Shown here in pieces: positions 53,851 through 64,000 of a stretch of 64,000 bases of DNA; position 1 is the first letter of the stretch; each line of letters begins with the position of its first letter. This DNA comes from Angiostrongylus vasorum (lineage: Eukaryota > Nematoda > Chromadorea > Rhabditida > Metastrongylidae), in contig JADANN010000018.1 in assembly GCA_018806985.1 (NCBI GenBank), positions 94,501-158,500 of the forward strand, given 5' to 3'. The translations under genes were made by a program, and so were the position numbers. Below the pieces are notes generated by a model, which was not told the origin of the DNA, did no database searches, and was given only the letters and a program-made list of their open reading frames with translations.

Positions 53851-55434
53851 GTAGAAATATTATACCCATCGACCAAAGTGCTCAATGTTAGGACAGACAC
53901 ACAATGGTTATCTCACAGAACGGCGGCGAGGTAATGGGAAGTGAAGAAACTACAAAATAAAGCGCTTTGTAATCAAATGACAATCTTAGAAAAATACTTT
54001 CGAGACCTAAAAAGGGAAAACCGTCTGACGTATGGACCGAGTTCTATGCGAAGCTGCTTCCCAGTCAAGGATTTGTTTCTGCTGTTGAACCAATAAAGCA
54101 ATGTGGCGGAGGGGATATCAACAGATAACAGCAGATAACATACTGTTAAACTTTCCCTACAGACCTAAACTGAAGCGCACGTGTCGGCAAGCGGTTAAAG
54201 TCTACTGCGAAATAGATTGACGAGACGTAATTCGAAAAAATCTCGATAATTCAGTTCGTTTAAGTACTAACAGTGTGCCTTGTAATAGTCTTCGAATCCC
54301 ATCATATGCTTTAGTACGGAAGGGTCCGATGTCAACTGTGTGGTCGAATAAATTATATCCCCATTATTTTTTAAATGAAGCTCTTTGAATTAGTCCAATG
54401 TCTTCAAGAAAAATGGGTTGGTGTGAAAAGCTGCTTGAATAGTTGAAGGTGTTCGAGCGAATGTTGATAATCTTCGCTGTGAATTTTGGACCGCCTTCAT
54501 CAGTAATTTGTAACACAGAGAAATAGTTTAATAAATCCTAAAGTCCTCATCTTATCCAACAGGCACTATTGAATTCTCTATTGGCCTTCATAGCTCTTCT
54601 TGTTCGTAGAACACGAATATTACAGTTTTCTTGTAGGATATTCACGGAGAATTTTTTATCAACTGGTCAATGACTCTCCTGTTCGTTAACTGCAGTGCCA
54701 TCACACTAAGTTTCTAGCGATTCCTCTCAGAGCTTGCTCTTTAATGAGCACCACACAAGGGATTCTTCTGATTTTGATATCCTATAGCGTGCAGAAGCGT
54801 TCCTGATCATTGGTTGTCGACGCAGTTTGCAGCTTCGATTTCCCTAACCCGGGTTGCTCCTAGCACCACTCTCTCAACAGCGCATTTGATAAGTGGTCCC
54901 TTACCCCCTTTTTGGTAATGTCCAATTATCATGTCCCTATTTTAAGACGTAAAGGACAAAATGGGCAAGCATTCGGCCATTCCTTATTGCCATCACTACA
55001 ACTTCTATGCTCTTGTAGGACCAATCCCCTGTTATGATACTGTGCCGTCGAAGACGGAAAAATAAGCAGTACCATTGTACTGAAAAGTTTTTGGTAGACT
55101 AGAACAGAGCGCAAAAATATTTCAAAACCCGACTTTCCATTAACCTCGCAGTGCATAACATATATGGATATATACGAATCAATCCGGCTCTGAACTAGGC
55201 ACGGGTGCCGAGGCGCTAGCTGAACAAAGTTTTCTTTTTATAAACCTCGTGTTAGCTTGTCAATGGAAACAACACATACTGACAGACTTCTTAAGTGCTT
55301 GTGTTCTTTCGTCAGTGTCGGTGAAGAAGATGACTTTTCAAACACGGGTTAAAGATCTGTGCAAATCCCAACTTACAGTGATTTGGAACTTCTCTCTTTG
55401 AATTGCGAACCGTTTTCTTATTTCCATAAGGAAG

Positions 55435-55770
55435 TTAATCTAGCGCAATGGAAGTGATGGCCTGATTCCATGTAAGATTTCGGGAAAATAGCGATATCGG
55501 ATAAGCAAAATTGACCAGGAGCGCTACATGTCGTCGTGACGAACTCAGGCACCCTCTCCCCGTATTCACCATTTTCCGTCTCTTATTCAAATTCCTCGAT
55601 GAATCTCGCTTTGGAGACTTCAGGCGTTCTTCTTGAACCAACCATAGGGTCTCGTTTGGATTTCCATGGTACCAATCCAGTGCAGCAAAGGTTGGAAGTC
55701 CACCGAGTGAGAATCCAATGAGGGAGATCCACAACAAGTTCAAACCAAAGATGCTAACCACCTCGACCAC
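55435..55770 (-). CDS. Candidate exon with one membrane segment
   Basis: Acceptor TTTGCATAG opens a frame starting VVEVVSIFGLNLLWISLIGF, then SLGGLPTFAALDWYHGNPNE and a charged stretch (RLKSPKRDSSRNLNKRRK). The hydrophobic run can span a membrane. A donor-like ATG|GTGAAT at about 55575 would end the exon before the frame's stop at 55435. It may be in the same gene as 56996-57178 (same strand). Function unknown. Confidence 0.35.
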   Translation of the reverse strand: MVEVVSIFGLNLLWISLIGFSLGGLPTFAALDWYHGNPNETLWLVQEERLKSPKRDSSRNLNKRRKMVNTGRGCLSSSRRHVALLVNFAYPISLFSRNLTWNQAITSIALD

Positions 55771-56539
55771 CTATGCAAACAATTTATTGAGGTAGCCCTT
55801 TCCAAATTCCCACTTATCCACTACTCATTCACTTAGCGTAGGATTTGGTTAATAAAATTATCTGAAGTCATTGTTAGTGGGGAAAAAAGTGTGGGATTTT
55901 GGAAAACAACTGAACATGATTGTAACTGACGAGGAATAAAATCAGAGGGATCATAGGATTAGAGAGTTTTGCTCTGAACTAGGACCACTTATTTTTCAGG
56001 GCTGCCATTGGCCACTGGACTCCGCTTCCTATCGTGTAGTAAAGATTCGATAATTCTGATTTCCAGAAACATATTCGCAGGCTCAGTTACCAGTCTTCGT
56101 TAATCACCATGAATTAAAGTCATTACATGTGGCTCATTTCCAGAAAAATTCCCCACTACGAATTTCAGTGCAAAACACTACTTTACAACAAAGTTTGAAG
56201 CAATCCATTCAGGTTCGTACTGTTTCACTATCTTATCTTTAAAATTGATGCCATAATGGTTTTACAAGTTTCCTAGAGAAAGCGACAAGAGCTATTGTAA
56301 TATCTTAGCGTTTTTTAAGAGCGCTGGATAAAAAACGTCGTTCTAAAAAGGACGTAAGTTGGAACTCATTCTCAAAGCATTAGTCTAATGCCGATCTGAT
56401 TTAGAGCATTGCATTAGAATGCAGACAAGCCCAACCGCCACTTCCCACTTGACGTACTGCTCCTGAGAAGGGATGTATGAAATTTCTACGGTTTTCGGTG
56501 AAACCAACTAACAAATTTTTCAGGCTGCACTTATTCGAA

Positions 56540-56810
56540 AAATATATGCATATATCCACGACGGTGATGAAATGTTTGCAAAACTTGGAGCCCAGGGCAG
56601 ATTCGAACCTGCGATTATTCTTTCTAGAAGCTCACGTGTTTCACACTGCACTCCTTGGATCCTTCCTTTGGCTGTCTCTTAGTCAATTGTCTACCTAACT
56701 TTGCCATCAGCTACAACAGGCCATCGGAACGGATCTCGGGGAAGGGAGTGCGCAAATCGGCATCGAACCCAGAGGCTGTAGTCATATCCACAATGCAAAC
56801 TCTTTTTTAC
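56540..56810 (-). mobile_element. Family C SINE, inverted copy
   Basis: On minus: TCTGGGTTCGATGCCGATTT, then the tRNA-like head GGAGTGCAGTGTGAAACACG, B box GCAGGTTCGAATCTGCC, then CCAAGTTTTGCAAACATTTC. The left-module and head order is the same as in other C copies. Confidence 0.65.
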
Positions 56811-56995
56811 TGTCTATAATATGCATGGTTAAAAATTAACTAATAAACGAATGTAGATAAATTTTTAGAAATGGGGGCTCACTCACACATTTTTAAAAAT
56901 ACGTCCCTCGTCGATTCTCCATTGCTAATGTTAAAACTATGGTTGAAACAGGTGTGAGCATCTTTTATATTTTAAGAACATTCTGGAAATCTTAC

Positions 56996-57178
56996 TTGGC
57001 TTCGCTCGTCCCATCCACTGTCGGTGTCATCGTCGACGAGCATGATACGACGCCCAGATGGGTTGAAACTGCCTGCTGGCCACTCCATATTCGGCAGACT
57101 GCACTGAGTGAGGGGCTGCCAAACCGGAGACTCACGAGTTATTGATGCTAGAGAAGCACATTTAGAGAAAGTTTTAGA
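56996..57178 (-). CDS. Candidate internal exon, unknown gene
   Basis: Strong acceptor TTTTTTATTCAG and donor CAA|GTAAGA bound 183 nt, 61 codons, phase 0 at both ends. It encodes SKTFSKCASLASITRESPVW, QPLTQCSLPNMEWPAGSF, and the acidic SGRRIMLVDDDTDSGWDERS. No family recognised. A plus-strand gene model starts only about 80 bp away, so one of the two models may be wrong. Confidence 0.4.
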
Positions 57179-57259
57179 CTGAATAAAAAATCTCACGGAG
57201 CTCTACAGTGGAAGATCGTCAAAAATACTGGTTGCAAGCGTATTTGGCGCGTTAGTAAA

Positions 57260-59126
57260 GGTTACAATATGGCAGTTGCAAAAGTCCTCCAGTCATCCCA
57301 TATTTTACAAAATGTACCCTGCGTGTTGACGCACACTGCATGCCTACGTAAGTGTGGTCGCGTCTATCGAACACGCGAAATTGATCAAGCAACTGCAAAT
57401 AAGTGGTTTGGAAGTCCAAAAGTATCATTTGTTATCGTTTCGGATAAACAAATTCGCTATCGGTCATGGTCTTACTTTCTCTTGTCCACTTAGGGAAGGT
57501 TCGGGAAGTTGCCTAGAAGTGCACGCAGCCACCACGAAAGAGCCCGACGGTCCATGTGTACTAATTGATGACAGAAGTAACTCTCAAGATGGTTTCAATA
57601 GATTTCGCCTTGTTCAGGTCTGGGAAGGTTAAGTTGACTGCAATGTGCTCAGCGAAAGACCTCCATAACCAAAACGGAAAAGACATGAAACAAATATTTT
57701 AATCGCATTGAGAACAAAACAGCTTCTCTGCACAATCAACGATCTCCGTAAGACTTCTACTGATTATTTCACGTGTAGGCTAGCCGCATGAAGTTCGTAT
57801 GGGCGATTAATGTCCCTCCCTCACATTAAAATATTAACCTTAAATACTGTGTGAGATCATGTTTAACAGCGAGGCATTCCTTCTGAGGTTCATTTTTGGA
57901 TTGTTGGAATTTATAAAGAATGCTTGAAGACTTTTGCTCACTAAAGTTTCCGATTAATGTGTGGGGAGGGCAACTTCTATGTCAAAATCTTCTCCGTTAT
58001 GTCTCTGCATCCTATGCGCACCTAGTAGAGTATTTGGTTCAACTTTAGGCTTAACGACCAGATGTCCTTTAATGCGAACCCGGAGTGGTCTACCAGTTAC
58101 GCCGACATATTCGTCACTCCGTGATTTAAAAAGAACGTTTAGTGGTACTGCACCTAATTCGTTGAAAATGAAGGACAATATGGACGGTAGCTTATTCTGG
58201 TTAGAAGTACCGTTTCGTGGGTAGTTTTTCTTTTTACATCTATCCCGAAGAGCTACACTTTCGTAGCCACATACCTCAAAGCATTTGTCCACCTTCTTCT
58301 TTGTGGAGCAGATGACAAGGCGTTCTCTATGTGTCTAAAGTAGAGTAATTGCCGGAGATTGATTAACGGCGCTTCCACCTTAGACATGAAGGCAATGCCA
58401 TGATTTGCTGCCAGTCGCTGTCCATTGCCAGCCCTTTCTTTCGTGTGTAATACCTTCCTGGCCATGCCAGGATTAGGCAAATTAGGCGCTTCTTTACGAT
58501 GGCCATGAGCTGCTTACTAGAAAAGCCATACATGTTTATTGCTCTTTCGTCTTATATACGACGTTCGAGGATGGCTAGCATGAAGTTAAGAGTTACTTAA
58601 AGTTAAACCGAATTCTCTACTAGGCGCGCATAGAATATATAGGATACATAGATACAGAGACATAACAGAGAGGATTTTGAAACAAAAGTTCTCCTCCTCG
58701 CACATGAATCGAAAACTTTGGCATTCAAAAGTCTCGAAACATTCCGGGTAAATTCCAAGAATCAGAAAACCAACCGCAAGGGGGAATGTCTCGTTAGCAA
58801 ACGTGATCTCACGCAGCATTCAAGGCTTATGAAGGGTGTACACTTCTATGTGAACTCTTTGTGGTTGGTCTACACGTTGAATAGTCAGTGAAAGACAGTG
58901 AGTGGACTAAGAAGCCATTTTGCAATCATTGCGATTGAAATCTTGTTTTCGTGCTTCTTCTGTTTTGTTTACAGAGGCTGAGCAGATTGCAGTCAAGTTG
59001 ACTATTTTGACCATTCCATGCTCTGAAGAAGGCGAAGACACGTGCGCTATCAGCATTTTCGTAAACAAGGGATGTGGTATTAAACTCGTGTTCGCTCACC
59101 AGAAATGTAGTGAAAAGAGAAGCTAA
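57260..59126 (+). CDS. Cysteine-rich protein, 3-exon model, unknown family
   Basis: Proposed exons are about 57260-57347 (donor GTAAGT), about 57494-57634 (acceptor GTCCACTTAG, donor GTTAAG) and 58975-59126 (acceptor TTTGTTTACAG). Junction phases agree. Exon 1 encodes LQYGSCKSPPVIPYFTKCTL and VDAHCMPT. Exon 2 encodes GSGSCLEVHAATTKEPDGPC and FNRFRLVQVWE. Exon 3 encodes EQIAVKLTILTIPCSEEGED, TCAISIFVNKGCGIKLVFAH and QKCSEKRS. Nine cysteines in about 120 residues suggest an extracellular domain. AATAAA starts at the base after the stop (59127). The first exon's acceptor is weak (GTAAAG), and no start or signal peptide was found, so the gene is 5'-incomplete. Intron 2 contains two PLE fragments. 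Confidence 0.4.
57850..58500 (-). mobile_element. Penelope-like element relic
   Basis: Minus frames carry a reverse-transcriptase remnant (GNGQRLAANHGIAFMSKVEA, then LLYFRHIENAL, where the YVDD box is lost) and a GIY-YIG region (DEYVGVTGRPLRVRIKGHLV, HRMQRHNGEDFDIEV). Order and spacing match the copy at 5982-7700, with large internal losses. Confidence 0.75.
58590..58870 (+). mobile_element. Penelope-like element relic, opposite orientation
   Basis: Plus frames contain TNSLLGAHRIYRI and KTLAFKSLETFRVNSKNQKT, then RKGECLVSKRDLTQHS. These match ALKLLEAFWINAKNPTMNS and the following block in the C-terminal end of the PLE at 6212-6895. With the minus copy beside it, the two form an inverted pair. 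Confidence 0.6.
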
Positions 59127-59132
59127 AATAAA
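59127..59132 (+). terminator. Candidate polyadenylation signal AATAAA
   Basis: It begins immediately after the TAA at 59124-59126. Very short 3' UTRs occur in nematodes, and this supports the terminal exon call. Confidence 0.45.
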
Positions 59133-59269
59133 TCGTTTCAACCCTCCTGCCCTCCCACCCAAAATGACTGTCAGGCTACAGAAACACTTGTAGCAGGACA
59201 ACGAAGAGGGTGTTCTAATCTAAAATCTAATCTAATCTCTTTTCTAGATTGCTTAAATTTTTGAAAATA

Positions 59270-61620
59270 TGGTAATGATTCAAACGTGGAATGTATGCAC
59301 ATTGGCACCTGAATCCGTCATTGAGCACGTAATGATGCAAGCGTGGAAAATGCGACTTGATTGAAGTAGCCGAGATGAGAACATATTGCCCACTAAACGT
59401 CGTTTATGATACCAAAGAACAACTGGTCCTCGGACCGCTGTTCAGTAAATGAATTTCTGGCGGACTGGATTTCCTACTCAAAATGAGCTTTGAGAAAAGT
59501 ATTGGATCCTTTGCACAACAATTTTTTTTGAATTGGAAATTGGCGTAGAGCAAGTGTGCACTATTGACTCATTCTACTTTCTTCTTCGTGTACACCTCAG
59601 ACCTCAATCCATAACAAAAAACCAGGTCAACACATTCTGTATGGACTTCCGAGGACTAATACAGAGAAGATCGCTTCTTTTGCAGCTTGATTATTGGTGA
59701 CTTCAACAAGAACACTGGCTCATATGGAACGTCCGGAACCTTCCCTATCAGGAGGAACCATGGATTTGAATGAAACGAAGAAGATGAGAAACTGTCGGAG
59801 TTCATCGTTATGTTAAATCTCATCCATAGAAATTCACAGTTTTAGAATCACTTATCTCAAAGTTGAATTTAGGAGACTCTCCGTAAGGAGTGCGATAACG
59901 AAATAAGCTGCATCATAGTGAACTAAACGTATTCCCAATCGATATCGCTATTACCCCGAAGTTCTACATCGCATCGGACTGTCTATTCATTGCTACAGGC
60001 TTCACTGTTTCGTAGAAAGAATCTAAAAACGCGAACTCAAAAAAAGAAGTTCTTAAATATTGTAAACACAGATTTTTTTATCAACTTTGAGTTACTAGAG
60101 AAAATCATTCGTGACCTTTACTCCGACATCTTCTACAGTCACGTACAAGTATATTTATTTAACATCGAGGACGAAAATGTCAACGAACCCAAGAATTCTA
60201 CTCCCTTGTGCCCGATATGCTACCTCGTCTGTGAAGAACACAATGGATTCCTGCCCGGATAGGGACTCGAACAACTCAACTGTCGGTTTCGGCCAGAACA
60301 GAAGCTTAGTTTTTCGCAAGGACAATACAGTGTTTATGCAAAGGAAACCTACACGACATATGTAACTCTTAATATAGTCTGCCAGCTTTGTGTCGTCTAG
60401 AATCCCATTATTTGTATCATGCTAAATAGCTAATAAATTGGAAAATGGGATCAGTTTACTTCATACGAGATCATTTCACATTATAGTGAAACTCAACGCA
60501 TGAGTACAAGAGAACGCTTCATTCGACTTTCATCGACGTGTAGGACGCCTTCGCCTAAGTTGAAATGGAAGCGGAGAGAGAAGCTGCACAAAACAAAGGA
60601 ATTGCGCTCCAGCTCATGATCCTAGGAAGAAAACCATTTCTCCATTTTCACTAGTTCACAGCAATATAATCAGCGACCTAAAGAGAGGGAGCCAACAAGA
60701 CGAACCCACCCCTAGAAAAAATTGTTTACGGCTTCCATCGTTAATATTACGAGAAAATTGCGAGTGTAACAGCATGAGAGTGAACGCAGATGGCCAGCAG
60801 CTACATCATCGATGTTTTGCTGATGATATCCTTCTTACAACTTATGCATAGTCCAAACGAAATGAACATTAACGGATCTCCACAGCGTTTTTTAGACAAA
60901 TTGGGTTATCGGTATTTTCTTGAGAGCTTCAAGTAAACGATGATCACCATAAAGGATTTCTGGTGCCGCATTCACGCTCAGTGGAACGAGCGTATGCGAA
61001 TGCTCTGACTTGTTTATCTGGGTGTTCATAATATGCTGAACAATATAGCAACACTCTCAACCACGAAATAATGACAGGCTTCAGTAGTTTACGAGAAAAT
61101 CGGGCATATGGTGAAGACAACAAGGAGCACCTGTCACTGTGCTTGCCGTTTTGATCCAAATACGCTTTCTGTCTCAGTATTGTCCTAGGAAACTTAGACA
61201 TTACGTATATTGGACGAAAGGTAACTCAGAGTTATGGAATACACTATCTAGAACGTTAAGTTGAAAGTCTCTCCTACTACACAAGCGAGAAAGAAACGAT
61301 TCCACCCACAAGGGCGAACAGTGATCATAAATCTTGCCGGGTACGTTGAGATGCCGAAAATCAGGTTGCCCGACATCTGAGTCGTTTTAGCGAGTTATTG
61401 GGAACATGAGCCAAGAAACTATATCTACTAAGATCTTTAACGCACAGCAGGAAGTCTACTAAATCGGTAGACAGATTTATTCATGAAGATCTCAGAAGAA
61501 GACTATGATGCTTCAGTTGTTCCCCACGCGAACAAACCACGCTGTGCAACTATGGCTCGCGAATCGGTGTGGAACCTTTGCGAGTTAAGTAGTCTTGTAT
61601 TCGCTGTCCTATCTGCACAG
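59270..61620 (+). mobile_element. RTE-type LINE, highly decayed but collinear
   Basis: Scattered plus-strand blocks follow RTE order: TWNVCTLAPESVIEHVMMQA (endonuclease start, 59283), LIIGDFNKNTG and EDEKLSEFIV (about 59690-59810), LLEKIIRDLYSDIFYSHVQV (60090), FADDILLTTYA (RT catalytic box, about 60815), and a C-terminal region with HEDLRRRL (about 61490). Stops and indels occur throughout. Unlike the copy at 30064, the FADD box is intact here, although the element is dead. Confidence 0.7.
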
Positions 61621-62058
61621 TTCTAGTCGTTTTAAATTGTAATCTTTTTCACGTCAGTAATCTTTTCACGTCAATCTCAGTCCTAATAAGGAAGGCATCT
61701 AGAATATGTAGTGCTATTTTAAGGCTAATGAATATGATGGATTGACATTGTAGGCTTAAGGGTGAATGCTTTATATCTTTGGAAAGAGGAACAAAGACAG
61801 TGCCAACCATCCTAGGCAGATGAAGAGATGCTGAAAAACTGATCGGAAATGGTTGGACGATTTTTTCAAATTGGTTTTACCTTTTTGTGTAACCTTCTTA
61901 TGTAGTCTTCCATATGCAAAAAATTCGCAAATGCCAAACTCATTTGACCCACTTCATTGTCTAGTAGCACTAGTAAAGAATAGCGACTTAGTATTAAACT
62001 TGAGCACTTTTTTGCAGTAGAATCAAGAAGAAAAATGTCAAGCTTCAGAAGTTATCGT

Positions 62059-62237
62059 ACTTACTTCTAATGGTATCGCCGTTGGTTTCACAAGCGACAT
62101 AGCGCAACGATGACCGTCGAAGTCCCCCCCCTGATCATTCGTTGCCGACTTGCAGATGGAATCTTGACGATGTCGTCGGGAGAGACAGCAACGGCAACAA
62201 CAGGTGTTTCTCGAGAGTCCGTCTAGAGCACGATGGA
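62059..62237 (-). CDS. Candidate Cys-rich exon
   Basis: Acceptor AAATTTAG and strong donor GAA|GTAAGT bound an open frame with LSRNTCCCRCCLSRRHRQDS and GGDFDGHRCAMSLVKPTAIP. The CCCRCC cluster could be palmitoylated if cytoplasmic. It lies downstream of the receptor fragment on the same strand, but phases do not join it simply. Confidence 0.25.
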
Positions 62238-62487
62238 ACCTCGCCCTAAATTTCAACCCTAATCAACTAAATTACAGATTTCCTCTATAACATTCATTTC
62301 ACCGTAACAATCCATTCTACCTCTGATTTCGCTAAAATCTTTCGTCTCAGACACAGTTCTGCTAAAGCACTTGGTTTTCTTCATTATGATTGATAAATTT
62401 TAATTAAATTACTACTAAAGTAAAAAAAATATTTCGGTTTGGATGTGCATTCTGCAAAGGGATTATTTTGTACGACTGGAACTTAAT

Positions 62488-62520
62488 CAATGTATGTCAA
62501 TCAATGAATGTCAATCAACT
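62488..62520. repeat. Short tandem repeat
   Basis: ATGTCAATCA-like unit repeated about three times. Confidence 0.7.
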
Positions 62521-62870
62521 AACATGAAGATTTCACGATATATGTTGTTGAAGACAAAGTAGATAACACAATTTACAGAAGAGTTGAGGACGACCAGAAA
62601 ATTGCTCGCATCCGAAAGTAGATTGAGAAGTAGCGGGTCCGGATCGAAGAACGTTTCGATCAAGTTAACAATCAGAGCCTGAATTAAGCACGTGATATGG
62701 AAAACGCCACCCATCATATAGAAATAGACATTGTCATGATGTATATCCCATCGCCATCAGCTCAACTACACACGTTGCCATATGAACCAAAATGGCAACT
62801 CTAAACTACGTGGCTTCCTTCTCATTCTTGTACAGTAAACTGGTGGCGTAATAGTCCGCGGGGACAAAGT
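62511..62870 (-). pseudogene. Rhodopsin-type 7TM receptor (FRPR/srw-like), C-terminal part
   Basis: The minus frame at 62717-62511 encodes a hydrophobic segment (GGVFHITCLIQALIVNLIET) and then LLSDASNFLVVLNSSVNCVI followed by YFVFNNIYREIF. This is the typical TM7 of nematode FMRFamide-receptor-like or srw receptors: the NSSVNCVIY stretch replaces NPxxY and is followed by a basic helix 8. Further upstream, another frame encodes VAILVHMATCVVELMAMGYT, which would fit as the previous helix but is separated by a frameshift near 62745 and preceded by a stop. Either the copy is a pseudogene or these are unresolved exon borders. The rest of the receptor was not found up to 64000. Confidence 0.55.
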
Positions 62871-64000
62871 ACTGGGTCCCACATCAATGAATTTGTTCGA
62901 CGTTGAAAACTTTCACGTTAAGTTCGAGGTTAACAGTGGTCTGCCAACAAACGATGGCATAGTATGAAAAAAGAAAAATGGATTTGTGGACAATTTCTGT
63001 GCATTACTTAGAAAGGTCGCCGATTTTCCAAAGCACATGCTGTGCAACTCCATGTGTTTGTTAATGCTTTTGTGTATATAGCCTGCATACAACAGCACTA
63101 AGCCTGTCTCCTCTACGATAGCGAAAACTCCGTCACTTTATAAAAAATATCGAAAGAGCATTATAGCTGCTTATTTTACTACAAAGGGGCACATGGTGAA
63201 TGCAAGAAAACAAGTGCTCATCAATCACCTTTTTTATAGCTTGGCCCAGTTTCGTTGCGCTTTTCTGCTTCCCTGTTGATTCGCAGCGCGTATTTTCACT
63301 GGGTCGAATATGAAATTTTTTGAAATGTTCAATACAGTAGACTTGTCATTTCTACTATTTCAAGCGTCTCACTTGAACAGTAGTTTTTCTTTCGTTGGCA
63401 ACAACTTCTTCATCACGTGGAACTCTTTCCACCACTTAAACCATTTAAGCGGACGATTCAATTATGAGACCTACTTCTCTATACTAGTACTATGACAGCG
63501 AAGTCGCGCTTGCAGTATGGGTTTTCGTGGTCGCATAGAGTCGAATATTTTAGTGTGAAGCACCGCTGAAATGGAGCAACCTAACGCGGCGCAAACCTCC
63601 CTTCAATCCCTAAGGTCGGTGATCACTTGTCTTCAAAATGTGTGAATGGCTTAGCACGGTTATTTGGGACTTAAGTGAAAAATTCGTTCAACAGAGAAGA
63701 GAAAAGGACAGAATCGAAGTCCAAAACAAAAACTCATATGATGGTGGATGAAGAACAAGACGAATTTAAGTGCTCTAGTAAGCATGGTGTGCAAATATGA
63801 GCCATTTAGGTATCACCGCTTCTAAATAGATACTATAAACGTATTCATATACCGAATGTGAAGCGCATGAATTCGCTTCAAATGATTAGCTCTAAAAGTG
63901 GGAACTCAACCGTAGCGCCCTCAAATAGTGTGCCCCAATCCACTCTGATTCCATTCAAATGGAGAGAGATGTATATTGGAGTAACCTAGTTCTACCTCTA
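62871..64000. other. No supported gene
   Basis: Short frames only. A plus frame at 63310-63495 is Phe/Asn/Ser-rich with no boundary signals. Confidence 0.35.

Noticed and set aside
57269..57493. ORF starting MAVAKVLQ as the first exon of the cysteine-rich gene
   Set aside because: Its frame ends in a phase that does not join the 57494 exon; the other frame (QYGSCKSPPV) joins all three exons.
1..64000. CRISPR arrays, prokaryotic operons, rRNA
   Set aside because: No regularly spaced direct repeats, no Shine-Dalgarno-linked gene runs and no rRNA segments were seen; repeats are dispersed and eukaryotic in type.

Overview
The window looks like nuclear DNA from a strongylid nematode, probably a hookworm or close relative. 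This rests on nematode-style genes in many small exons with TTTCAG-like acceptors, apparent spliced-leader acceptors just upstream of start codons, a transthyretin-like (TTL) family gene, and dense fragments of RTE-type LINEs, Penelope-like elements (PLEs), a mariner and two tRNA-related SINE families. There is no bacterial gene organisation, rRNA or CRISPR array. All exon joins were made by eye from splice motifs and reading-frame continuity.

Layout. Positions 1-11000 are mostly repeats: TA microsatellite, repeat families A, B and C, RTE and PLE relics, a broken mariner, and a tRNA-Asp-derived insert inside a SINE. Positions 11139-15692 hold the best gene pair, both on plus: a five-exon macro-domain (MACROD-like) gene, then an intronless DNAJC17-like gene. 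On minus, 18010-27753 is read as a neuropeptide precursor: a signal-peptide exon, a 9.5 kb intron, and a terminal exon with two ...KGLRG-KR-type units followed 18 bases later by AATAAA. Inside that intron are an ORF on minus (20238-20672), a three-exon plus-strand gene model (20790-22159) and several SINEs.

Positions 30064-33010 hold a nearly full-length but broken RTE element (minus). Positions 42369-44890 (minus) hold a complete four-exon TTL gene whose last exon is 1.3 kb away from the third. Positions 50391-57178 hold isolated exon candidates on minus. Positions 57260-59126 hold a plus-strand three-exon model for a cysteine-rich protein, with PLE fragments in its last intron. Positions 59270-61620 are a very decayed RTE copy. 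Positions 62511-62870 hold the end of a rhodopsin-type 7TM receptor, possibly a pseudogene.

Repeats. Family B (about 280 bp, at least 16 copies) and family C (about 310 bp, often seen as more than one unit) both carry tRNA-like A and B boxes. Several B copies have visible target-site duplications, and one B sits inside a C. Family A (about 400 bp, three good copies) has no clear class. A fourth family ends in a 25-27 bp inverted repeat that forms hairpins at 21617-21671 and 46195-46258.

Confidence is highest for DNAJC17-like, macro-domain, TTL, RTE and PLE. The neuropeptide terminal exon is convincing, but its link to the distant signal-peptide exon is inference. The other exon chains are frame-consistent guesses.
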